Below are positions 1 to 6,657 of a stretch of 13,140 nt of DNA, piece by piece. The notes under the pieces were generated by a model. That model had not been told where the DNA came from. It was given only the letters and a program-made list of their open reading frames with translations, and did not search any database. Positions within the stretch are counted from its first letter, which is position 1, and each line of letters opens with the position of its first letter. A program made the translations under genes and the position numbers. The stretch covers positions 1-13,140 of the forward strand of contig CAMWLX010000052.1 in the NCBI GenBank assembly GCA_947175225.1, read 5' to 3'. This DNA is from an uncultured Porphyromonadaceae bacterium (GTDB taxonomy: Bacteria > Bacteroidota > Bacteroidia > Bacteroidales > Muribaculaceae).

Positions 1-1
1 T

Positions 2-538
2 TTTGGTCCGGACGCATTGGAAAACACCGTTCTGACCACCGATCGCCACAGCGCATACTTCACGATGAATGTCAAGGGACACCAGATCTGCATCGCCCAT
101 CTGTTGAGAAATCTGAACTATCTCAACGACCTTGACAAAAATCAGAACTGGTCATCGCTGTTACAGGAGTTACTGAGAAAAGCCGTGCATTAGCGAAACT
201 CAAATCCCGATGCAATAGCCGACACATCGACGTGGACAGAAAGCCTCGACAAACTCCTCAATGTGAATCTCGACAAGTTCAAGAAGCCGTTCCGACAAAT
301 CCGCAACAGTCTGCGAAAACTCAAAGACCATGTGTTCCACTTTCTGAAAGATTCGCGGGTGCCGTCGCACAACAATGCATCGGAAGCAGGAATAAGAATC
401 CTGAAAGTGAAACAGAAACTTAGCGGCGGCTTCCGAAGTCAGACCGGAGCCGAAGACTTAATGGCAATCCACTCGGTTGCCGACACCGCCAAGAAAAACA
501 ATTTCTCCCGCTGGGAGGCCGTTTTTGCGTTGGTCTGA
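2..538 (+). pseudogene. IS66-family transposase, 3' part, broken by an in-frame stop
   Basis: This is the C-terminal part of an IS66-type DDE transposase; the 5' end lies outside the window. The reading frame starting at base 2 shows the second catalytic Asp region (TDRHSAYF) followed by an ICIAHLLRNL segment, the counterpart of the family's CxAHxRR motif. After an in-frame TAG at 191-193 the same frame continues with VPSHNNASEAGIRILK, which holds the catalytic Glu, and with SGGFRSQTGAE, the usual IS66 C-terminal block, ending at 538. Because the frame is unchanged across the stop, a single nonsense substitution is the simplest explanation, for example from a Leu or Trp codon. The downstream part could only be made by restart (ATG at 263) or readthrough, so the element is probably inactive unless another copy supplies transposase. 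The family call is confident; the exact subgroup is not. Confidence 0.88.
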
Positions 539-564
539 CAGACCGACCAAATTAGTGTGCCGTT

Positions 565-583
565 GCCATAGGTGAGTAGTTAC
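565..583 (+). repeat. Putative right terminal inverted repeat of the IS66 element
   Basis: Read inward from base 583 on the minus strand, the sequence begins GTAACTACTCACC. IS66 elements commonly start with GTAA at their tips, and the distance of about 45 bp from the transposase stop is reasonable. The left end is outside the window, so neither the matching repeat nor a target duplication can be checked. Treat 583 as a tentative element boundary. Confidence 0.35.
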
Positions 584-733
584 TGGCCATGTAACGCAAG
601 GTTAAGAAAAGTTAAATCTATACCTGCGGATTTTAATTACTACATTTTTACAGCATCTAAGATATTGTGTGACTGCATATAAACTGCTAAAAGTATCAAA
701 CTCAAAAAGGTAGTGAAAAAATCTATTATCAAA

Positions 734-803
734 GTTTATTTTAGTTTTTTGCGGTGTTTTATTTTAGTTTTTTGCGGTGTTTGGTTTTGGTTTTTTGTGA
801 TAA
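734..803 (+). repeat. Tandem array of a 23-bp T-rich repeat, left copy
   Basis: Three units follow each other with a 23-bp period. The core TTTTAGTTTTTTG occurs at 739-751 and 762-774, and as TTTTGGTTTTTTG at 785-797. The first two units continue with CGGTG. The third ends with TGTGATAA, so that TTTTTTGTGATAA lies at 791-803. The same 13 bases end a related array at 6593-6634, beyond the helicase gene. Function is unknown; iterons, a protein-binding array or a recombination scar are possible. Confidence 0.8.
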
Positions 804-892
804 TGGGAAAGTAGGTTTGTACTGCCCCAAGAAAATTATATTGGAAGTAATGAAATTTGTTTGGCCAATGTTTGGCCAGTAAAATATCGATT

Positions 893-933
893 TTTTTGAC
901 CAATCGCCTCAGGCGGCCTCAGATGGTCAAAAA
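893..933. repeat. Inverted repeat with nested hairpin
   Basis: Perfect 10-bp arms TTTTTGACCA (893-902) and TGGTCAAAAA (924-933) enclose a second small hairpin, CGCC-TCA-GGCG, at 905-915. The right arm ends in A residues and the left arm begins with T residues, so in a minus-strand transcript the hairpin would be followed by a U-run and could terminate transcription. No minus-strand gene is seen to the right that would need it. Confidence 0.65.
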
Positions 934-940
934 GGATACT

Positions 941-977
941 CAATCGGATAAACAACAATAATTTGTTTGTCCGATTG
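941..977. repeat. 15-bp inverted repeat with one wobble
   Basis: Arms CAATCGGATAAACAA (941-955) and TTGTTTGTCCGATTG (963-977) surround a 7-base loop. The one mismatch would be a G·U pair in RNA. It abuts the next inverted repeat, sharing base 977. Confidence 0.65.
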
Positions 978-1015
978 ATTTGTTTGTATTTTGGCCAAAC
1001 AAATACAAACAAATC
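977..1015. repeat. Perfect 15-bp inverted repeat around a TGGCCA loop
   Basis: Arms GATTTGTTTGTATTT (977-991) and AAATACAAACAAATC (1001-1015) pair perfectly around TGGCCAAAC. The loop carries the TGGCCA box that occurs three more times nearby, at 863-868 (as TTGGCCAA), 874-879 and 1082-1087. Confidence 0.7.
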
Positions 1016-1164
1016 CAATTTCTCAAATTGTTGGTAGTGAATATGGATTTCCCTGACTTATCCCAAAATTCGGAGTTTGTTTGGCCAAAATACTTGCCTT
1101 TTCAGACATTTGTGAGTATTCAGATTATTTTCCCATTTTCTGTGAAAGAAGTTAGCCCTAATTC

Positions 1165-1196
1165 ATTGCCGAATCAAGAAAAAAATATTAACTTTG
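1165..1196 (+). promoter_or_regulatory. Bacteroidota-type promoter of the helicase operon
   Basis: TAACTTTG at 1189-1196 fits the -7 consensus TAnnTTTG exactly. ATTG at 1165-1168 stands in for the TTTG -33 box with a 20-bp spacer. Transcription would start near 1203, giving a leader of about 35 bases before the ATG at 1239. Confidence 0.65.
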
Positions 1197-1238
1197 CATT
1201 AGTAACCCGAATAATGTAAACCTTAAAACTATATATCT

Positions 1239-1619
1239 ATGTTTAGCCCCGCTTATAATCAGGCGATGGAGTTTGCTGCCGCTGTAGTACAGGCTGTCAA
1301 GGCAAGTGGATACGGGATGGATTATCCATTGGAACAGCTGATATCTGAATCTGCTCGTATCGGTGAGAAATTATTGGCGGCTGAGGTATCTAAGGAGATG
1401 GTGCCCAGTCAAACGTTTCAGTCAAATATGGAGACTTCCTACAAGGATGCTATGAAATACTCGCATCTATCACTTTATTGGATGGATATATTAGAGGCAA
1501 GTGGCAGCTATAGCCTTATTTCTTTTGCATCTATAAGGGAAAAATGCGAGAATCTCCAAGGTATGTTGCGTAGCGGAATGAAGGCTCTTGAACTCCTGCT
1601 TGGAAAGCGTCGTTTCTAA
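1239..1619 (+). CDS. Four-helix bundle protein (S23/IVP-like, Avd-related fold)
   Basis: This 126-residue protein matches the pattern of the small four-helix-bundle family first known from proteins encoded in 23S rRNA intervening sequences. It has helix 1 with EFAAAVVQAVKASG (about residues 11-24), a PLEQLISESARIGEKLLAAE stretch corresponding to the family's 'QL.RSA.SIG.NI.EA', then a helix rich in Lys, Tyr and Leu (KYSHLSLYWMDIL), and a last helix ending ALELLLGKRRF. Length is typical. In diversity-generating retroelements a relative (Avd) helps the reverse transcriptase bind nucleic acid; no reverse transcriptase or template repeat is seen here. The gene is 62 bp upstream of the large helicase, on the same strand with no promoter-like box between them, so I infer co-transcription and possibly a helper role. 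The actual function of this family is largely unknown. Confidence 0.75.
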   Translation: MFSPAYNQAMEFAAAVVQAVKASGYGMDYPLEQLISESARIGEKLLAAEVSKEMVPSQTFQSNMETSYKDAMKYSHLSLYWMDILEASGSYSLISFASIREKCENLQGMLRSGMKALELLLGKRRF

Positions 1620-1681
1620 ATGTATGGTAAAAATGTATTGATTTAGGAAATCCCTGACTTTACAAAATTTAATCCATTCAA

Positions 1682-4600
1682 ATGGCATTCTGGGATAGAA
1701 TAATCCATGCGGTCAAAGAAACGGAAAAAAGACCGGATCGCTCAAGGGAAATGTCACGCGATGTTTCCCGCTATTGTTTTGTGGATGTTGAGGTTGGATT
1801 GCGTGATAAAAAGATTCATGATATAGGAGCCGTCAGATGGGATGGTGCGGTTTTTCATTCTGCTAATAAGCAGGATTTGACGTCTTTTCTAAAAGATGTG
1901 GATTTTATTTGCGGGCATAATATAATCCATCATGATGCTAAATATTTGTTTGGAGAAGACTTCCCATCCTACATATTGGTTGATACCTTGTATTTGTCAC
2001 CGCTGCTTTTTCCTGAACGACCTTACCATCGGTTAGTGAAAGACGATAAACTTGTAATCGACCAACTTAATAATCCTGTAAATGATTGCGAGAAAGCTCG
2101 TGACCTACTGATGGATGAAGTGGCTCGTTGGGAAGAACTTTCAGCTTCTAAAAAGAGAATATATGCAACTCTTCTCCAAGGAATAGATGAGTTTAAGGGA
2201 TTCTTAGCTTTTGTGAATGCTAAATGCATCACCAAGGAATCTTTGGCAGAACAGATCTGTGCAGAATATAAAGATAAGATTTGTCAACATGCCAATATAG
2301 AAAATGCAATACAGAAATACCCGAGTGAACTGGCCTATGCACTTGCGTTGATAGACACTACAGACCATCGGTCCCTCACCCCGGCATGGGTGCTTCATAA
2401 TTTCCCAAATGTTGAGAATATTGTGCGTATTCTCCGTGATACAAAATGCAGTAAAGGCTGCGTATATTGCAATAAAGAACTTGATGTACATGTTAATCTC
2501 AATCGATTTTTCGGATTTGATAAGTTTCGCACATATGATGGAGAACCGCTCCAAGAGAATGCTGTAAGAGCGGCTGTAGAGCATAAATCATTGTTGGCTA
2601 TTTTTCCTACAGGAGGAGGCAAATCGTTGACATTCCAGTTACCAGCCTTAATGGAAGGGCGTTCGGTACATGGTCTTACAGTTGTTATCTCTCCGTTACA
2701 GTCTTTGATGAAAGATCAGGTGGATAATCTGGCTGAAAGAGGAATTACGGATGCAGTCACTATCAATGGATTGCTGGATCCTATCAGCCGCTCAGAGGCT
2801 ATTCAGAGAGTGATGGACGGAGATGCTTCCCTGCTTTACATTTCTCCGGAGATGCTTAGGTCGAAGACGATTGAGAAAATATTGCTGGCTCGCCATTTAG
2901 TCCGAATTGTAATAGATGAAGCGCATTGCTTCTCCTCATGGGGACAGGATTTCAGGGTAGACTATCTGTATATCGGCAAATTCATCAATGAATACCGGAA
3001 GAAAAAGAAGAATTGTCAGGCAATACCGATTTCTTGTTTCACAGCAACTGCGAAGCAAAAAGTGATACAAGATATCTGCGACTACTTCAAGAAGACGCTC
3101 AATATTGATCTTCAAATTTTTGCATCATCTTCTGCTCGTAAGAATCTTCGTTATTCTGTTATCCATGTAGATACTGATGATGACAAATATACGAAATTGC
3201 GTTCATTGATTGCAGAATCATCTTGCCCTGCCATTGTGTATGTGTCTCGAACCAAACGCACAAGGCAATTGGCAGAGAAACTCACACGAGATGGGTTCAA
3301 GGCACTCCCATTTGATGGCAAGATGCATGTAGAAGACAAGATTGCTAATCAGGATGCATTCATGAACGACCAAGTACGTATAATTGTGGCAACCTCAGCA
3401 TTTGGAATGGGTGTTGACAAAAAAGATGTGGGACTGGTCATTCATTATGATATCTCTGATTCGTTAGAGAATTACGTCCAGGAAGCAGGCCGTGCCGGTC
3501 GCGACCCTCATTTGGAAGCCCGCTGTTTCGTATTATATAGTGATGCCGACCTCGATAAGCATTTTATCCTTCTAAATCAGACTAAACTGAGTATTAGTGA
3601 AATCCAACAAGTGTGGAAAGCTGTGAAAGATTTGACCAAGCAACGTATGCGTGTGTGCTGCTCTGCCTTAGAGATTGCCCGACAAGCCGGTTGGGATGAC
3701 TCTGTATCTGATATCGAGACGCGTGTGCGTACTGCTTTGGCTGCGCTTGAGCAAGCGGGCTATCTGGAGCGTGGAAACAATGTCCCTCATGTATATGCCA
3801 CAGGTATAACGGTAAAAGACATGGAAGAAGCCCGAAGACGCATTACGGAATCCGTGCTTTTTGAAAACGAGGAAATAGAGAAGGCAGTGCGTATCATAAA
3901 GTCGCTAATATCGCAGAAGTATACCTCCAAATGTCGCGATGCAGAAGCGGAATCGCGCATAGATTATCTTGCGGATATTCTTGGACTCAGCAAGAATGAG
4001 GTTGTCTCCAGCGTGGAGAGGATGCGCCAAGAAGGAATTCTTGCCGATTCAAAAGACATTTCTGCCTATCTGCATGATACGGGGGAATCTGAAAACAAAT
4101 CGAAACGTCTGTTGGAACGTTTTTCTAAACTCGAACGATACATACTCGGACATGTCTCTTCTGAAGTATGTCGTATATCATATAAGCAACTCAATGACAA
4201 TGCTCAAAAAGAAGGCGTCGACACTGCAACAGAAAAAGATATCCGTACATTATTATTTTTTCTGACCGTCAAGGGCTATACTCGTAAGAAAGAGGATGGC
4301 GCACATAATATTGAGTTAATGGCGCAGACTGATATGGAAGCTATCATGCGGCGATTTGAGAGACGGATGGAAATATGTCAATTTACGATCGGATGGTTGT
4401 ATAGGCTCACCTCGCACAATTCAGAGGGCAGCAAGGAAAATAATGATGTGCGCTTCTCAGTGGTGGAGTTGCTGAATGATCTGAAAAAGTCTGGAAATAC
4501 CCTTCTCGCTTCCATGAGCGATGTGCAATTGGGAGATGTCGAGGAAGCACTGCTCTATCTGTCAAAGATTGGAGCATTGAAACTTGAGGGTGGATTTCTT

Positions 4601-6553
4601 GTGCTCTATAATGCTATGGATATCCGTCGTATCAAAGACAACAGATCGCGCTATAAGCAAGAAGACTATCGCATGCTCAGCGAGTTTTACAAGCAAAAGA
4701 TTCAGCAGATTCATATTGTAGGCGAATATGCCAATTTGATGGTGCGCGACTATAATGCTGCCTTGCAGTATGTCGCTGATTACTTTCAGATGGATTACAA
4801 GCGTTTTGTCTCAAAATATTTCAAAGGCGAGCGCATGCGAGAGATAGAGCGCAACGTCACTCCAGAGAAGTACAAGAATATTTTCGGAGCCCTGTCTGAA
4901 AAGCAGATGGAAATTATATCCGACAAAGAGTCTCGTTGCATAGTGGTTGCAGCTGGACCTGGCAGTGGAAAAACACGTGTATTAGTGCATAAACTCGCTT
5001 CGTTGCTCTTGCTTGAAGATGTCAAGCATGAACAGCTATTGATGCTTACTTTTTCGCGAGCCGCCGCAACTGAATTCAAACAGCGATTGTTGGATCTCAT
5101 CGGCAATGCTGCCCACTTTGTTGAAATAAAGACGTTCCACTCATATTGTTTCGACCTGTTGGGTAGAATTGGTAGTCTTGACGACGCTAAGGGTGTTATC
5201 TCAAGGGCAGCCCGGATGATTATAAATGGGGAAGTGGAGCCAAATCGCATAGCAAAAACTGTTTTAGTCATTGACGAAGCACAGGATATGAGTGCTGAAG
5301 AGTATGCTTTGCTACATGCTCTTATGTCATTCAATGAGGAGATGCGCGTGATTGCCGTAGGGGATGATGATCAAAATATTTTTGAGTTCCGTGGTTCAGA
5401 CTCGCGCTATATGACCCAGCTGCTAAAAGAATACAATGCACGATTTATTGAAATGACTGAAAACTACCGGAGTTCACGCCATGTGGTTGATTTTGCCAAT
5501 GTGCTTGCAAATGGAATTGCAGGAAGAATGAAGACTAATCCTATTGTATCAATGAATCATAAGGAAGGGGCAGTCTTCATACGCCATCACGTATCCAATA
5601 TGATGTATAGGCCTCTTGTCGATGATTTGTTGAGACATCGTCGCAACGGTTCCACATGCATATTGACTCAGACAAATGAAGAGGCTGTAATTTTAGTAGC
5701 TTTATTACGCAAGTATGGATTAAATAGCCGATTAGTGCAGAATATGGATGGATTCCGTTTCTATAATATGGCTGAAGTCCGTATGTTTCTAAAACAAATA
5801 GACCAAGCCGGCCATACGCCTATTATTGCTGACGAGGTTTGGGAAAAAGCGAAACAAAAGACATTCGCTATGTATGCCAATTCGTCAAGTCTTGATTATC
5901 TGCAACGTTGTCTATCCCTATTTGAGCAGACCAACAAAACAAAATATCATACAGATTTTAAGGAATTTATCTTTGAATCGTCTATAGAAGATTTTTGTGA
6001 TCTTTCTGGAGCTGATGTAGTGGTGTCTACTATCCACAAGGCCAAAGGACGGGAGTTTGACGATGTTTTCATACTCATATCCCAGCCTAAGATCATCCGA
6101 AACGAAGAACTGCGCCGATATTATGTTGGTGCGACTCGCGCAAAGCAACGATTGTTCATACATACCGACACCTCTCTTTTCAACCGAATGCCTGCCGATG
6201 AGCATTTTGTATCTCAAGAGCAGTATGGTATGCCTGACGAGATTATTCTTCAGTTATCCCACAGAGATGTAAACCTTGGCTTTTTCAAAACAAGGAAAAA
6301 TGAGATACTTGCTCTCAGGGCAGGTCAGAGACTACGTTTTGAAAATAACTATCTTTATGAATGGGGCAGTAATAATGCTCTCGCCCAATTGTCACAAAAG
6401 ATGCGCGACGAATTGCAGTTATGGACAGAAAAGAATTATAAGGTAGTTTCAGCATCCATAAGGTTTATAGTGGCATGGCGTCCGAAAGATGCAATGCAAC
6501 AAGAAAAAGAACACGCAGTATTGCTCGTTGATCTAACACTCAAAAAAGAGTAA
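1682..6553 (+). CDS. Exonuclease-like / RecQ helicase / UvrD helicase fusion protein
   Basis: This 1623-residue protein joins three nucleic-acid-processing modules. Residues about 30-145 form a DEDD 3'-5' exonuclease-like domain: D35 and E37 in FVDVE, D85 in GHNIIHHD, and D135 in NNPVND, where Asn130 sits at the usual catalytic His position. A CX3CX2C motif (C256, C260, C263) follows. Residues about 268-645 are a full RecQ-type SF2 motor: motif 0 FRTYDGEPLQ, Walker A GGGKS (K314), DEAH 412-415 with the aromatic loop CFSSWGQDF, TATA, and QEAGRAGR (600-607). Winged-helix-like segments fill about 650-1075. Residues about 1078-1500 are a full UvrD/Rep SF1 motor: GPGSGKT (K1097), DEAQD (1198-1202), GDDDQNIFEFRG, HKAKGREFDDV, and GATRAKQR with R1486. 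A small C-terminal domain of about 110 residues follows. Exonuclease plus RecQ recalls WRN; the second motor does not. Likely roles are recombination, repair or defence, by inference. Confidence 0.93.
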   Translation: MAFWDRIIHAVKETEKRPDRSREMSRDVSRYCFVDVEVGLRDKKIHDIGAVRWDGAVFHSANKQDLTSFLKDVDFICGHNIIHHDAKYLFGEDFPSYILVDTLYLSPLLFPERPYHRLVKDDKLVIDQLNNPVNDCEKARDLLMDEVARWEELSASKKRIYATLLQGIDEFKGFLAFVNAKCITKESLAEQICAEYKDKICQHANIENAIQKYPSELAYALALIDTTDHRSLTPAWVLHNFPNVENIVRILRDTKCSKGCVYCNKELDVHVNLNRFFGFDKFRTYDGEPLQENAVRAAVEHKSLLAIFPTGGGKSLTFQLPALMEGRSVHGLTVVISPLQSLMKDQVDNLAERGITDAVTINGLLDPISRSEAIQRVMDGDASLLYISPEMLRSKTIEKILLARHLVRIVIDEAHCFSSWGQDFRVDYLYIGKFINEYRKKKKNCQAIPISCFTATAKQKVIQDICDYFKKTLNIDLQIFASSSARKNLRYSVIHVDTDDDKYTKLRSLIAESSCPAIVYVSRTKRTRQLAEKLTRDGFKALPFDGKMHVEDKIANQDAFMNDQVRIIVATSAFGMGVDKKDVGLVIHYDISDSLENYVQEAGRAGRDPHLEARCFVLYSDADLDKHFILLNQTKLSISEIQQVWKAVKDLTKQRMRVCCSALEIARQAGWDDSVSDIETRVRTALAALEQAGYLERGNNVPHVYATGITVKDMEEARRRITESVLFENEEIEKAVRIIKSLISQKYTSKCRDAEAESRIDYLADILGLSKNEVVSSVERMRQEGILADSKDISAYLHDTGESENKSKRLLERFSKLERYILGHVSSEVCRISYKQLNDNAQKEGVDTATEKDIRTLLFFLTVKGYTRKKEDGAHNIELMAQTDMEAIMRRFERRMEICQFTIGWLYRLTSHNSEGSKENNDVRFSVVELLNDLKKSGNTLLASMSDVQLGDVEEALLYLSKIGALKLEGGFLVLYNAMDIRRIKDNRSRYKQEDYRMLSEFYKQKIQQIHIVGEYANLMVRDYNAALQYVADYFQMDYKRFVSKYFKGERMREIERNVTPEKYKNIFGALSEKQMEIISDKESRCIVVAAGPGSGKTRVLVHKLASLLLLEDVKHEQLLMLTFSRAAATEFKQRLLDLIGNAAHFVEIKTFHSYCFDLLGRIGSLDDAKGVISRAARMIINGEVEPNRIAKTVLVIDEAQDMSAEEYALLHALMSFNEEMRVIAVGDDDQNIFEFRGSDSRYMTQLLKEYNARFIEMTENYRSSRHVVDFANVLANGIAGRMKTNPIVSMNHKEGAVFIRHHVSNMMYRPLVDDLLRHRRNGSTCILTQTNEEAVILVALLRKYGLNSRLVQNMDGFRFYNMAEVRMFLKQIDQAGHTPIIADEVWEKAKQKTFAMYANSSSLDYLQRCLSLFEQTNKTKYHTDFKEFIFESSIEDFCDLSGADVVVSTIHKAKGREFDDVFILISQPKIIRNEELRRYYVGATRAKQRLFIHTDTSLFNRMPADEHFVSQEQYGMPDEIILQLSHRDVNLGFFKTRKNEILALRAGQRLRFENNYLYEWGSNNALAQLSQKMRDELQLWTEKNYKVVSASIRFIVAWRPKDAMQQEKEHAVLLVDLTLKKE

Positions 6554-6634
6554 ATATAGAAGTATACCGTATGCTTACAAATAGTTTCTATTGTTTAGTT
6601 TTTTGCTGTATTTTGTTTTAGTTTTTTGTGATAA
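6554..6634 (+). repeat. Right copy of the 23-bp T-rich tandem repeat
   Basis: TTTAGTTTTTTG at 6594-6605 and TTTTAGTTTTTTG at 6616-6628 are 23 bp apart, the same period as the left array at 734-803. TTTTTTGTGATAA at 6622-6634 is identical to 791-803. Before the array, AAGTATAC and GTATGCTT (6560-6576) make an imperfect 8-bp dyad just after the helicase stop. It could be a weak terminator feeding into the T-rich tracts. Confidence 0.75.
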
Positions 6635-6657
6635 ATAGATTACCATTTCCGTACAAC

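Larger units (their letters stand above)
584..1238. other. AT-rich non-coding region with tandem repeats, hairpins and a promoter
   Basis: This 655-bp stretch has no convincing gene. Short open frames at 980-1219 (+) and 836-1018 (-) read through the inverted repeats, give look-alike peptides on both strands and match no family I know. What the region holds is a 23-bp tandem array (734-803), three consecutive hairpins (893-1015), four TGGCCA-centred boxes (859-1089) and the promoter for the operon on its right. I see nothing notable in 584-733. Confidence 0.7.

Noticed and set aside
601..720. Remnant of a second helicase 3' end next to the left array
   Set aside because: Both arrays follow an ACTCAAAAA stretch, but translations of 601-720 do not resemble the helicase C-terminus.
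734..803. CRISPR array
   Set aside because: Units are contiguous with no spacers, are T-rich, and no cas gene is present.
980..1219. 79-residue open frame upstream of the operon
   Set aside because: It is built from the inverted-repeat sequence; the opposite strand gives a look-alike peptide (FVWPK-type), and no family is recognised.
1044..1670. Similar TCCCTGACTT stretches before each gene of the operon (near 1047 and 1650)
   Set aside because: Only about ten bases are shared with loose flanking similarity; too short to call a regulatory repeat.
2447..2470. Radical SAM-type CX3CX2C motif
   Set aside because: The spacing matches, but the flanking sequence leads straight into RecQ motif 0 and there is no SAM-enzyme barrel. 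Treated as a possible metal-binding knuckle only.
4795..5334. 179-residue open frame on the minus strand inside the helicase
   Set aside because: It lies wholly within the conserved UvrD motifs of the plus-strand gene, and its own product shows no family signature.
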